Below, in pieces: positions 34,364-41,901 of a DNA stretch of 64,000 nt (position 1 is the stretch's first letter; each line of letters begins with the position of its first letter). The stretch lies in the NCBI GenBank assembly GCA_038322235.1, contig JBBQFQ010000008.1, positions 1-64,000 of the forward strand, in the 5' to 3' direction. A model generated the notes under the pieces. It was not told the origin of the DNA, did no database searches, and worked only from the letters and a program-made list of their open reading frames with translations. The DNA comes from SZAS-18 sp038322235 (GTDB lineage Bacteria > Verrucomicrobiota > Verrucomicrobiia > Chthoniobacterales > SZAS-18). The translations under genes were made by a program, and so were the position numbers.

Positions 34364-35011
34364 ATGAACCTCCTCAGAAAAATCCTTGAATTTATGAGCC
34401 CATCCGCCCGCAGTCTCGAAATCCGAAATAAGCTATTCGCCGAACTCGCCAGCGCGCTTCCGCGCCTCCGCGAATTTGTCGGCGACATGGCGGACTATCA
34501 AAAAAAAGGCATCGCCATGAGCGACGCTTCAGAGGCCGCGAAGGCCGTGATGGCGAAACGCTTTCAGGATTTCAAATCATCGCCGACCCAGGAGGCACTG
34601 GACGCTCTGATTGATTCCGCTTCGCGCGCTCAGGCCGCAACCATGGTGACGCACCTCTTCGTTGAGGTCGCAACCCTCGCGCAGCAGCAGGCCCCCATCG
34701 TTCTGTTCGATGCCAAGCATCCCGGCGCCGTCGATGAGCTCCGCCCCCTCCTGGCGAAGGGCGTCGAGATTTGCTCCCGCCGTCATTCGGAGGTTCTGGA
34801 AGTGGAAACGCGCCGGATTGAGACCAGTCGCGCAACCCTTGAGGCGGAGGGCATCGAGGCTCCGCCCGAGTCTCCGGGAGACTCGCCGTTGGTGCGCGAA
34901 TGGGGAGGCCGCAAGGCGCGATTCGAGAAGCTTTCGGAGCGGCTCGAAAAGCGAGCGGCTGCAACGCAGGTGCGGGAGATCCTCGAACTCGTGGAAAGCC
35001 TCTTCAGGTGA
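34364..35011 (+). CDS. Element-encoded helical protein of unknown function
   Basis: This 215-residue protein starts at ATG 34364, two bases after the previous stop. It is mostly helical, with LRKILEFMSPSARSLEIRNK near the start and a charged C-terminal coiled coil. No motif is recognised. Its position between a prohead-protease-like and a tape-measure-like gene is where head-tail joining or capsid genes usually lie, but its sequence does not identify it as one. Its stop overlaps the next small gene by GTGA. Confidence 0.65.
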   Translation: MNLLRKILEFMSPSARSLEIRNKLFAELASALPRLREFVGDMADYQKKGIAMSDASEAAKAVMAKRFQDFKSSPTQEALDALIDSASRAQAATMVTHLFVEVATLAQQQAPIVLFDAKHPGAVDELRPLLAKGVEICSRRHSEVLEVETRRIETSRATLEAEGIEAPPESPGDSPLVREWGGRKARFEKLSERLEKRAAATQVREILELVESLFR

Positions 35012-35193
35012 AGGTCCCCGACTTCGAAAAGATGCGCTCCGAAGCCGCGCGCTTTCTCGTGACCGGCCGCATGAAACTTTCACCCGAGCGACGCCGCGAG
35101 ATCGCGCAAAAGGCGAGTCTCGCCGCAGCTGTCGCACGCACAGCGAAAAAGAATTCCGCCATCGCGGATAGCGCCGCCTTTGTCGGGCATTGA
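35008..35193 (+). CDS. Small basic protein with a 'SPERRREIAQKAS' motif
   Basis: This is a 61-residue protein. GTG 35008 overlaps the previous stop (GTGA). The sequence MKLSPERRREIAQKASLAAA resembles the short helical repeat found in small proteins of the 'MTPEARRESAKKAIAARW' kind; another such protein is encoded at 37722 in the same element. These are basic, probably nucleic-acid-binding peptides, but their role is unknown. Support comes from the coupled start, the motif and the charged composition. Confidence 0.55.
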   Translation: MKVPDFEKMRSEAARFLVTGRMKLSPERRREIAQKASLAAAVARTAKKNSAIADSAAFVGH

Positions 35194-35241
35194 GGCCCCG
35201 CCGGGAGGCCGAGAGCGCGAATCCCGGCACACTTTACTTCT

Positions 35242-37062
35242 ATGTCCGAAAAAACCGAAATTCTGACCACGGTGTTCCGGGCCGATGTCTCGGGCCTTGA
35301 AGCAGGCCAAACGAAGATTCGGACGGTCTTCGATAAGTTTCTGTCGCAGCAGAAGGGCGTCATCAGCGCCTTTGATAAAGCGACCGACAGCGGAGGCGCG
35401 CTTGGGAAAACCCTTTCCGGAATTTCGGACGTTGCGAAGGGTGGTGCAGCCCGCATGACCGCACTCGCAGGCGTAGCGGCAACAGTCCTCACCGCAGCAT
35501 TCAAGGCCGCCCGCGAAGAAGCGGATCGGAGCAGCGCCTCGATTGAGGATCTTTTTTCCACCGCGGTAAAGGCGTCCAATCGGCTCTCGTCCGTCTCCAA
35601 AGAGAGCGGTGTCGGTGCTCTTGGCGCCGAGCTGGCGAACGCTCGCGAGCAATCGAAGAAGTTTCGAGATGAGCTATCGAAGCGCGATGAGAATGACCCA
35701 TTCGCCAAGCAGGGTCGCGCGAATCTTCTCCGTCGCGGGCTGAACGCCGCCGAGGACTTCCGTAGTCCTGGCGTTTCCATCGGAGACACCGAGGAGCGAG
35801 CGAGCCAGAATCTCCGTCTGTCCGCACTTCAAGCATCCAAGGCGGAGGCCAAGCTTGAGCGGGAAATCAACGGTGCTCTCAAGGATCAGCTCCAGATCAC
35901 ACGCGACACCGCGAGTGGAAACATTGACGCCGCTCGCATCAAACAGCTCCAGATCGAGAAGCAGCGCGAGATTAACGAGCTGGCCTCCTTCGCCGGCATC
36001 ACCGACAAGCAGCGACTGGCCATCGGAGAGAAATACGCCGCGCTTCAGAACCGGATCACGTACGATCGCCGTCTGGCCGTTCAATACGGGGAACACGAGT
36101 CAGACATCGCCCAGATGGAACTGCGCGGGGAAACCGACAAGGCGGCCATGGAGAAACAGCAGCTCCAGTTCGCCAAAGAGCGCCAGCAACTGATTTACAA
36201 CGGCGCACGAATCGGGGATGCCGAATACGAGGCGCTGCGGAAGAAGCAGATCGCCCAGGCCGAAGTCCTCGGAATCGATCAGCGATACGACCGTCTGAAG
36301 TTCGAGAGCGCCATGACGATCGCGAGGGTCGAGGGCAGCAACCTCGACGACCGGCTAAAAAAGCTCGAGGTCGCCAAGCTGGAGCTGACCGCGATTCAGT
36401 CGGAACTGCGCATGAGGAAAGACCTGAGCGTCGAACAGCGTCGTGCGCTTGAATTGCAGCAGGCCGGCGCACAGAACACGATTCGCAAGAGCAGGCAGGA
36501 TCTGGCGTTCGAGTATCGAAACAAGCCAGGCACGTATAACGCGATGATGGCCAAGCTCGATCGCGAGCAAACGGAGCGCGACAAGTTCGATGCACGACCT
36601 GACAACCAGATGCCCGGCTACGTGCCAAAACATGGGCCGAACGATGTGATGCTCGGTAGCGATGCACCCGGCGGAAGCGCGAGCGACAGGATTCGTGCAA
36701 GCTGGGGCTGGAATCCGAAGGGGACGCTCGATAGCTGGCGCACCACCGACCCCGAGACAGGAAGGGTGCGCGTCCACAATGGCGATTCGAACAGCGACAT
36801 CCGTCGCGGGTGGGGCTGGCCCGAAGAGGGCGGCATGAGTCGAGCCATCATGGACGGCTGGGCCGGAAAGCGGGGCGGCGATGCATCGGGCATGCGGGAA
36901 ATGGGCTGGGACTCAACCGCGTTATCCGGCGGCCGAGCCGCGATGGTGACGAGGGGGCAAGTCGGCATGACCTACAAGACGACGACTTCCGGTGACCCAG
37001 GCGTACAACTCCAAGAGACCAACAACATCTTGAGGTCCATCGACGCGAAACAGCTCAAATGA
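35242..37062 (+). CDS. Tape-measure-like coiled-coil phage protein
   Basis: This 606-residue protein begins with TTVFRADVSGLEAGQTKIRT, the usual N-terminal pattern of tail tape-measure proteins ('...F..D.S.....'). A small hydrophobic stretch at about 70-90 (ALAGVAATVLTAAFKAA) and about 300 residues of alpha-helical coiled coil follow. The C-terminal 130 residues are rich in Trp, Gly and Asp (SWGWNPKG, GWGWPEEGG, MGWDS) and look like a separate module. It is short for a tape measure. No other tail genes are seen, so it could instead belong to a helper-hijacking or decayed structure. Assignment is moderate. Confidence 0.5.
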   Translation: MSEKTEILTTVFRADVSGLEAGQTKIRTVFDKFLSQQKGVISAFDKATDSGGALGKTLSGISDVAKGGAARMTALAGVAATVLTAAFKAAREEADRSSASIEDLFSTAVKASNRLSSVSKESGVGALGAELANAREQSKKFRDELSKRDENDPFAKQGRANLLRRGLNAAEDFRSPGVSIGDTEERASQNLRLSALQASKAEAKLEREINGALKDQLQITRDTASGNIDAARIKQLQIEKQREINELASFAGITDKQRLAIGEKYAALQNRITYDRRLAVQYGEHESDIAQMELRGETDKAAMEKQQLQFAKERQQLIYNGARIGDAEYEALRKKQIAQAEVLGIDQRYDRLKFESAMTIARVEGSNLDDRLKKLEVAKLELTAIQSELRMRKDLSVEQRRALELQQAGAQNTIRKSRQDLAFEYRNKPGTYNAMMAKLDREQTERDKFDARPDNQMPGYVPKHGPNDVMLGSDAPGGSASDRIRASWGWNPKGTLDSWRTTDPETGRVRVHNGDSNSDIRRGWGWPEEGGMSRAIMDGWAGKRGGDASGMREMGWDSTALSGGRAAMVTRGQVGMTYKTTTSGDPGVQLQETNNILRSIDAKQLK

Positions 37063-37280
37063 GGGCGGGCTCACCAACGCGCACTGCGGCCCGTAGCACG
37101 GGCTGTCTCCGCGGCGGGTGTCGCAGCACGTCCGAGCGTCGGCCGAGGTCACAGGCGGGCTCACAGGAGGCCGGGGGTAAGGAATCTTTTTTGCCAAGGC
37201 CTCGTAATAGGTGTCCGCCAGGCCGACACGCGCGCATGAGGGACATTTTTCAAATGCCGCTTCGTTTTCGCTTTCAAGCT

Positions 37281-37694
37281 ATGGCCACGAAAAAAAACAT
37301 TCCCGCCCCGCCGGCTGAGGAAATCGACCCGGACTGGCCGACAAAAGCCGCATTCGATGCGATCGAGGCCGCGACGCAGGCTCTTATCGATGACCCCACC
37401 TACGTCGTCATCCTGACGCCCGAGGAGCGCGCGGACCTCATCCGCGAGCGAGAGGAAATGCCCGTTAAGGTGCTCGCCGACTTCATCGGCGTTGAGCCGC
37501 GGACACTTCAGCTCTTGGCCGCAGACGGGAAGATCGTCGGCCAGTTCGGCCACGGCCGATGGCGCCACCGGCCAACGTATCTCAGCTACCAGGCGTATAA
37601 GGGAACGCACCTCGGTCCCCGCGTGTTCGCGTTTGGATTCCCGGAGGCCTGCCTAAATCCCAAGCGGCGACGGTGTCGGAACTCGGGCGACTGA
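37281..37694 (+). CDS. Element-encoded protein with a possible helix-turn-helix
   Basis: This 137-residue protein starts at ATG 37281. The centre, VKVLADFIGVEPRTLQLLAA followed by DGKIVGQFGHGRWRH, reads like a HTH and wing as in excisionases or phage regulators. A longer frame from an ATGA overlap at 37059 exists, but its first 70 residues are Arg/Ser/Gly-rich and look untranslated. The 218 bp before the ATG contain a GTGTC/GACAC inverted repeat (about 37212-37230) and no other gene I can support. Confidence 0.55.
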   Translation: MATKKNIPAPPAEEIDPDWPTKAAFDAIEAATQALIDDPTYVVILTPEERADLIREREEMPVKVLADFIGVEPRTLQLLAADGKIVGQFGHGRWRHRPTYLSYQAYKGTHLGPRVFAFGFPEACLNPKRRRCRNSGD

Positions 37695-37721
37695 AAGCTT
37701 GCCCTCGGAAACGACCCCGTC

Positions 37722-37886
37722 ATGATGACCGACGTGCCAGCGAAGAAAACCAAGAAGAATCCCGCAGCCGTCGCGCTGGGGAAGAAGGGCGGCACGGCAA
37801 GGGCAAAGAGCATGACGCCGGAAGCGCGAAGGGAATCAGCGAAGAAGGCGATTGCGGCTAGATGGGCGAAGAAAAAGGATACGTAG
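37722..37886 (+). CDS. Small basic KGG-motif-like protein
   Basis: This 54-residue protein has two adjacent ATGs (37722 and 37725). The sequence contains LGKKGGTARAKSMTPEARR, then AKKAIAARWAKKK. The 'GKKGG.ARA..MTPE.R...AKKA...RW' pattern is a known small-protein motif in phages and bacteria, thought to bind nucleic acid or act in stress. Two in-frame Met starts and a dense Lys/Ala composition support a real gene. It is the second such motif in the element. Confidence 0.7.
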   Translation: MMTDVPAKKTKKNPAAVALGKKGGTARAKSMTPEARRESAKKAIAARWAKKKDT

Positions 37887-37922
37887 CGATAGGTATTGAC
37901 GTTACGTAGCGGTTCGTATGGA
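37880..37922 (+). promoter_or_regulatory. Candidate promoter and repeat before the 121-residue gene
   Basis: TTGACG (37896-37901) with TATGGA (37917-37922) makes a -35/-10-like pair, with a short 15-bp spacer. The 9-bp direct repeat TACGTAGCG occurs at 37880 and 37904, 24 bp apart, around the -35. It could be an operator for the downstream genes. Weak evidence. Confidence 0.3.
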
Positions 37923-37975
37923 ATGCGGAGACCGACCGGGAATCATCCCGACCGGCAACCCATCAAATCGACCCC

Positions 37976-38341
37976 ATGGAAACCGTCAGCCCTCAAAGTC
38001 GCATCTACGCCAGCGCCGTCCTCAAGGTGGCGCGCAAGCACATCAAGCCCACCGAGCTAACCGTCATCGTCTCGCCCGAGATGCTGGCACAGAACGCGGA
38101 GAGAGCCGCCGAGGTCGGTCTCACGCTCGGAGAGGCCGTCAGCTTCCTCCTGTCCGGACCTTGGTCTGCCCGCTCGATCACCAACCGGACCGAGCATTAC
38201 GAATGGGTGTTGAAAAACCTCATCATGGACAAGGCGATTGCCTCCGTCACCCCGAAGGGTAAGGCCCTGCGGGACGCCCTCCGCGAGTTCGAGAAAGAGG
38301 CCGGCGCCGCTCCCCTGATGCTCAAGGAGGAGGCCGCGTAG
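37976..38341 (+). CDS. Element-encoded protein of unknown function
   Basis: This 121-residue protein starts at ATG 37976. It is mixed alpha/beta with IKPTELTVIVSPEMLAQNAERAA. The pattern resembles a short helical repressor or accessory protein, but I do not recognise it. The stop lies 9 bases before the next gene. It is the first of three tiny genes at the right end of the element. Confidence 0.55.
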   Translation: METVSPQSRIYASAVLKVARKHIKPTELTVIVSPEMLAQNAERAAEVGLTLGEAVSFLLSGPWSARSITNRTEHYEWVLKNLIMDKAIASVTPKGKALRDALREFEKEAGAAPLMLKEEAA

Positions 38342-38350
38342 CATCCGGCC

Positions 38351-38656
38351 ATGTCTAAGCGCGTTTTCGCCACCATGAGTGAGGACCTGTGGTCCGCCAT
38401 GCAGCTCATGCGGAGGGCCGCGGGGTTTTCGAGGGAGGCGGATTACATCGTCGCGCTCGTGCGCAGTCAGGCGATGCATGACCACGACCTCGGCACCGCG
38501 AAGCAGTTCGCGGCGTTCACCGGATACGAGCGGGACAAGCTGGATGCGCAAATGCTCCTGCGGGTCCGGCATCACGAGGCCTCCAAGCCGAAGCGTTTCA
38601 CCTTCGACGAACTCGGCGCGCTTATAGCCAACAACCCAGGCACTGAACCAAAATGA
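38351..38656 (+). CDS. Element-encoded small protein of unknown function
   Basis: This 101-residue protein starts at ATG 38351. It begins with RVFATMSEDLWSAMQLMRRA, a strand-helix pattern compatible with a ribbon-helix-helix DNA-binding domain (beta-strand then amphipathic helix), followed by a charged helical tail. The ribbon-helix-helix reading is tentative. It overlaps the next small gene by four bases (ATGA). Confidence 0.5.
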   Translation: MSKRVFATMSEDLWSAMQLMRRAAGFSREADYIVALVRSQAMHDHDLGTAKQFAAFTGYERDKLDAQMLLRVRHHEASKPKRFTFDELGALIANNPGTEPK

Positions 38657-38787
38657 AACCTATCAAATCGACCGACGGCTGGACGATCACCCCGCGCGGG
38701 GAACGGATGCTCTTGAGCGCCGCCCCGCGGCCTATCGGACGGGTCGCGAAACCAAAGCCGCGGGACCGGACCGTTGCAGAAAACTGA
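38653..38787 (+). CDS. Tiny element-encoded protein
   Basis: This 44-residue protein starts at ATG 38653, overlapping the previous stop (ATGA). It is basic and Pro-rich (PRPIGRVAKPKPRDRTV) and lacks any motif. Translational coupling and its place directly before a strong terminator support it as the last gene of the operon. Its stop codon is part of a perfect palindrome. Confidence 0.5.
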   Translation: MKPIKSTDGWTITPRGERMLLSAAPRPIGRVAKPKPRDRTVAEN

Positions 38788-38800
38788 AACAATTGTTTCA
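38785..38800. promoter_or_regulatory. 16-bp perfect palindrome TGAAACAATTGTTTCA
   Basis: This perfectly symmetric AT-rich sequence overlaps the stop of the last element gene and sits just before the terminator. It could be a protein binding site such as an operator for a phage-type repressor, or an extra stem supporting termination. No repressor gene is identified nearby. Confidence 0.45.
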
Positions 38801-38805
38801 CACCC

Positions 38806-38840
38806 ACCCGCCGCGCTCGAAAGGGCCGGCGGGTTTTTTG
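38806..38840 (+). terminator. Rho-independent terminator closing the element's gene run
   Basis: ACCCGCCG (38806-38813) and CGGCGGGT (38827-38834) form an 8-bp GC-rich stem with a 13-base loop. A run of T to 38839 follows. It is correctly oriented for plus-strand transcripts ending after the last element gene. Confidence 0.85.
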
Positions 38841-38881
38841 TGCACCGGGGACCGAATCCCCTGCGTTGAACGTGCTACTCC

Positions 38882-38916
38882 GTGTGCTAGTTGCGCACGA
38901 AATCTCGCGTGTGCTA
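38882..38916 (+). promoter_or_regulatory. Right pair of GTGTGCTA repeats (candidate integrase arm sites)
   Basis: GTGTGCTA recurs at 38882-38889 and 38909-38916, with a partial GTGCTA at 38872. It is the same octamer in the same orientation as at the left end. The region 38841-39020 holds no gene I can support. These sites probably belong to the attachment region. Confidence 0.55.
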
Positions 38917-39020
38917 GGTCACACTGGCGCAAACGTCGATTCGCTGGGAAAGCCTGCATTCATGAGGTTCCGCGCATGATTGGCGACACGCATTGAAAGG
39001 CCGTGAAACCGCTCTTTTTA

Positions 39021-39061
39021 GGATTATGAGTCCCCTGCTCTAACCGTTGAGCTACAGGCCC
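39021..39061. repeat. attR: 41-bp direct repeat, isolated 5' tRNA half
   Basis: It is identical to 28403-28443. Here only the 5' part of tRNA-Ile2 is present; the rest of the cloverleaf is missing on the element side, so it is not a functional tRNA. The chromosomal sequence resumes at 39062. Confidence 0.92.
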
Positions 39062-39099
39062 CCACTGCAGGGCGCGAAGAAACAGTCGGCTGCGCTCCG

Positions 39100-39128
39100 T
39101 GTAAATGCGTTTCGGCGGGAGGAGTCAA
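39100..39128 (-). promoter_or_regulatory. Candidate original promoter of tRNA-Ile2, now separated from it
   Basis: On the minus strand TTGACT (39128-39123) is followed, after a 17-bp spacer, by TTTACA (39105-39100), pointing at the attR tRNA half about 40 bases downstream. Before integration this would have been the tRNA promoter. It now drives only the remnant half. The -10 is weak, so this is a sequence-based proposal. Confidence 0.5.
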
Positions 39129-39188
39129 CCTTCACGCCGGCCCAGCGCAATTGCCGACGAAGCCGGCGCGGTTACGCTTCCGGCCGGC

Positions 39189-39542
39189 ATGCCGCTCCGT
39201 TGCTTCCTGGTGCTCCTTCTCCTGGGCCTCTTCGATTTAACCGCGCAGGGCGACGCTCCGCCGAAACCACCCGTGAACGATCAAACCCAAGCTTGGATCG
39301 ACGGTTATTTTCGGCACAACGGCGCTCCCTTGGGATCGACGGTTCGGGTGGGTCAGCGCGTGGAAGAGTTGGTAAAATTATTGGGCGAACCGACCACCCG
39401 GTATCAGTCCCCAAAGCCAGGGAAGCCGGCCGAGAACTGGATCGGATGGTATCGCAACCCCAGGGGTCTCCATGTCGCACCGTACCTCCGCGCTCGCGTT
39501 GTGGACGGGATCGTCGTCGAGATCCGCAGCGGCCGGGGGTAG
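39189..39542 (+). CDS. Small exported protein, BamE/SmpA-like pattern
   Basis: This 117-residue protein starts at ATG 39189 with a signal peptide (RCFLVLLLLGLFDLTAQG). The motif VRVGQRVEELVKLLGEPTT resembles the 'G.....V..LLG.P' turn of SmpA/BamE and related small envelope domains. No lipobox Cys is visible. Function unknown. It is the first chromosomal gene after the integrated element. From its stop to the next gene (39543-39731) I see no supportable feature. Confidence 0.55.
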   Translation: MPLRCFLVLLLLGLFDLTAQGDAPPKPPVNDQTQAWIDGYFRHNGAPLGSTVRVGQRVEELVKLLGEPTTRYQSPKPGKPAENWIGWYRNPRGLHVAPYLRARVVDGIVVEIRSGRG

Positions 39543-39731
39543 CATGCCGGCGGGATGGCAGCGAGGAGGCGCGCTCTTCGGTCCCAAAGGGCACCCTCCT
39601 GATCGTCGGAGGGACCAGCGGAGTTAGCCGGAGGCGTTGGCTGTTCCGCGCCGCGAGAATCGCAGATTCTTACACGCAGGCGGCCATCGCGCAGACCGGT
39701 TCCATCTGGAGCGCTACTTGAGCCGGGCGGT

Positions 39732-40154
39732 CTAACCCACAGAATTTACCGAAGAGCCCGTCAATCGGGTGCGTAGGTCCGCCAGAGCAGCCGCCCAATC
39801 GGTGTCACCTTCCCAAAGCTCAGGTAACTCGGACGGCTGGCGCTGAACTCGGTCGGGAGCGGACAGAGCTTTTTGTGTGATCGCGGGTGGCGGTTGTATC
39901 GGATGGGCGGTAACCCAAGCGGCTACCTTCTCGGTGTAGCCGTCCACGGGAGTTGGTCGGCCAAGGAGCCAAGCTAAAACCTCGGCTGCAGCAATGGCCT
40001 CGACAGCATCGTCCGAATCGAGGTAGTCATCGCCAATATCGAGAACCTTTTGGAGAGTGGATTCGATGTAGGAGAGGTCATCGCACTCCTCAAGCGCGTA
40101 GGCCCAGTCGTTTGCTGTGTCGTTTCCGAAGCTCGTTGCGTCCCATGCGCCCAT
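39732..40154 (-). CDS. DUF4259-domain protein
   Basis: This 140-residue protein begins at ATG 40154 with MGAWDATSFGNDTANDWAYA, the defining opening of DUF4259 (MGAWG...F.ND.A.DW...L). It continues with SDDAVEAIAAAEVLAWLLG. The family is of unknown function and is frequent in toxin-immunity-like neighbourhoods. A longer frame from 40229 is not needed. It lies on the minus strand beside another small unknown gene. Confidence 0.8.
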   Translation of the reverse strand: MGAWDATSFGNDTANDWAYALEECDDLSYIESTLQKVLDIGDDYLDSDDAVEAIAAAEVLAWLLGRPTPVDGYTEKVAAWVTAHPIQPPPAITQKALSAPDRVQRQPSELPELWEGDTDWAAALADLRTRLTGSSVNSVG

Positions 40155-40277
40155 AGTTAGTCGTTGGCTGGTTGTGGAGTTGGAGAGTAGATTCCGCGTC
40201 GTAGCCTTTAACGGGTTATTCCACGACAATTCGAGCGGGAAATCACGCCTGTACTTTGACCGGCCTCGCGCGAGTTC

Positions 40278-40763
40278 TTAAGTCTTTCCCTCCCGGCGCA
40301 TCTGCCACGTCCCTCTCGACACTTCCGAGTCCAGACTAAAACCAGATGCGGAGACATACGGATCGGCCTCGATGATCCAGGTGCCGGTCGCTTCGCCGTG
40401 AGGAGTGATCTCGCCCTCGTAAACAATCGGCGGGTGAGTCGGCTCGACTTCCAGCTCGAATCCCGCTTCCCGGGCGCAGCTGCTCAATTTGAGCGATCGG
40501 CCCTCGTGGTCCGAGACGTGACTGACGGGCATCTGCTTCACAAAGAAGAGCTCGGACGCGATTCGGGCTCCGCGGATCGTGCCGGGATCCGGCATCCCGT
40601 ACGCCGGGTCATCGGTCACCGTGCCCGTGAAGCGCTCGACTTTCCCGTCGCGGACGCTCTCGCGAATCACGATCTCAAAACCGACCCGGAGCGCGCCAAA
40701 TTCCGCGTCCGTGTAGGCGTAGGTTCCCAACCAGCGCCCGACCATGCTCTGCGCTTGGTTCAT
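40278..40763 (-). CDS. Hypothetical beta-rich protein
   Basis: This 161-residue protein from ATG 40763 begins MNQAQSMVGRWLGTYAYTDA and is predicted to be mostly beta strand, with alternating hydrophobic residues and a lipocalin-like GRW..TY opening. No signal peptide is seen. A longer frame extends upstream to 40976 but is low in structure and overlaps the ABC gene start. I do not recognise a named family. Confidence 0.55.
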   Translation of the reverse strand: MNQAQSMVGRWLGTYAYTDAEFGALRVGFEIVIRESVRDGKVERFTGTVTDDPAYGMPDPGTIRGARIASELFFVKQMPVSHVSDHEGRSLKLSSCAREAGFELEVEPTHPPIVYEGEITPHGEATGTWIIEADPYVSASGFSLDSEVSRGTWQMRREGKT

Positions 40764-40935
40764 GGCGTGGGGCGGGGATTTCGCGTCATTAATCCGTTGC
40801 TCACTTTGAAACGGTTCGGTCCCGCTGACTATCACCGATGCGGTCCCCGCCAAAACCAACAATTCACGGGACCGGGCATCTATCGCGTGACTCCGGACGG
40901 CCCGACCGCCATAGCTTCGAATTACCCGCCTGCCT

Positions 40936-41901
40936 GTGATCGATTCATCTCCCGCGCCGCCCGCCGCCATCGACATCCGCGACCTCCGCGTGGACTACGG
41001 GAATTTCATCGCGGTTTCCGATGTCACGCTCTCGGTTCCCGCCGGGGAGGTCTTCGGGCTCGTCGGTCCGAATGGGGCCGGCAAGACGAGCACCTTCCGG
41101 GTGCTCGCGACCCTGATGGAGCCGACCTACGGCGAGGTTCGGCTCTCGGGGATCGACATCTTCGAGCATCCCGAAGCCGCGCGGCAGATCATGGGCTACA
41201 TGCCGGATCTCGCGCCGGTGCCGGCGGATCTGAAGCTCTGGGAGTTTCTCGATTACTTTGCCCATGCGCACGGTTTTCGCTCCGCCGCCGCGCGGCGCGA
41301 GCGGGTGGAGGAATGCCTCGCCGAGGTGGCGTTGACGGAGAAACGCGAGGTCTTCTGCAAGACGCTCTCCCGCGGTCAGACCCAGCGCCTCGTGCTCGCG
41401 AAGACGCTCCTGCACCGGCCGAAGGTGATGATCCTCGATGAGCCAGCCAGCGGGATGGACCCGCTCTCGCGGCGGAATCTGCGGCTCGCGTTGAAGCGGC
41501 TGGCCGACGCGGGTACGACGGTGTTCGTCAGCTCCCACATCCTGAGCGAGCTCGCCGAGATGTGTTCCTCGATCTGCGTGATGAACCGCGGCCGGCTCCT
41601 CGCCGCGGGCAGCGTGGACGAAGTGCGAAACCTCCTCGGGCACGTCGAGCGCACGCTGACGATCGCCCTCCTCGAGCGTCTGGACGAGGCCGCGACCTGG
41701 CTGGCGCAGCAGCGGGGAGTGCAGGGATTAAAGCCCGCCGTTGGGCGACTCTCCCTCACGTTCAGCGGCACGCACGAAGAGCAGGCCGCGCTGCTCACCG
41801 GGCTCATCCAGCAGGGGATGCGCGTCACCGTCTTCGAGGAACAGAAATCCACGTTCGAGGAGATCCTGATCGAGGTGGCTGAATCCAACTCCACTCCATG
41901 A
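40936..41901 (+). CDS. ABC transporter ATP-binding protein
   Basis: This 321-residue protein contains one ABC ATPase domain. Walker A is GPNGAGKTS, the signature loop is LSRGQTQRLVLAK (a deviation from LSGGQ), Walker B is VMILDEPASGMDP and the H-loop is VSSHIL. The C-terminal 90 residues form an extra region, as in many ABC-2 exporters. Start GTG 40936. It overlaps the permease gene by four bases, so the pair forms one exporter. Substrate unknown; the arrangement fits an ABC-2 type exporter of lipids, polymers or sodium. Confidence 0.92.
   Translation: MIDSSPAPPAAIDIRDLRVDYGNFIAVSDVTLSVPAGEVFGLVGPNGAGKTSTFRVLATLMEPTYGEVRLSGIDIFEHPEAARQIMGYMPDLAPVPADLKLWEFLDYFAHAHGFRSAAARRERVEECLAEVALTEKREVFCKTLSRGQTQRLVLAKTLLHRPKVMILDEPASGMDPLSRRNLRLALKRLADAGTTVFVSSHILSELAEMCSSICVMNRGRLLAAGSVDEVRNLLGHVERTLTIALLERLDEAATWLAQQRGVQGLKPAVGRLSLTFSGTHEEQAALLTGLIQQGMRVTVFEEQKSTFEEILIEVAESNSTP

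Noticed and set aside
37059..37280. N-terminal extension of the 137-residue element protein (ATGA-coupled)
   Set aside because: The added 74 residues are rich in Arg, Ser, Gly and Cys and lack structure; ATG 37281 gives a normal start.
39021..39061. Second tRNA-Ile gene
   Set aside because: Only the 5' 41 bases match; the T-arm and 3' acceptor strand are absent on the element side.
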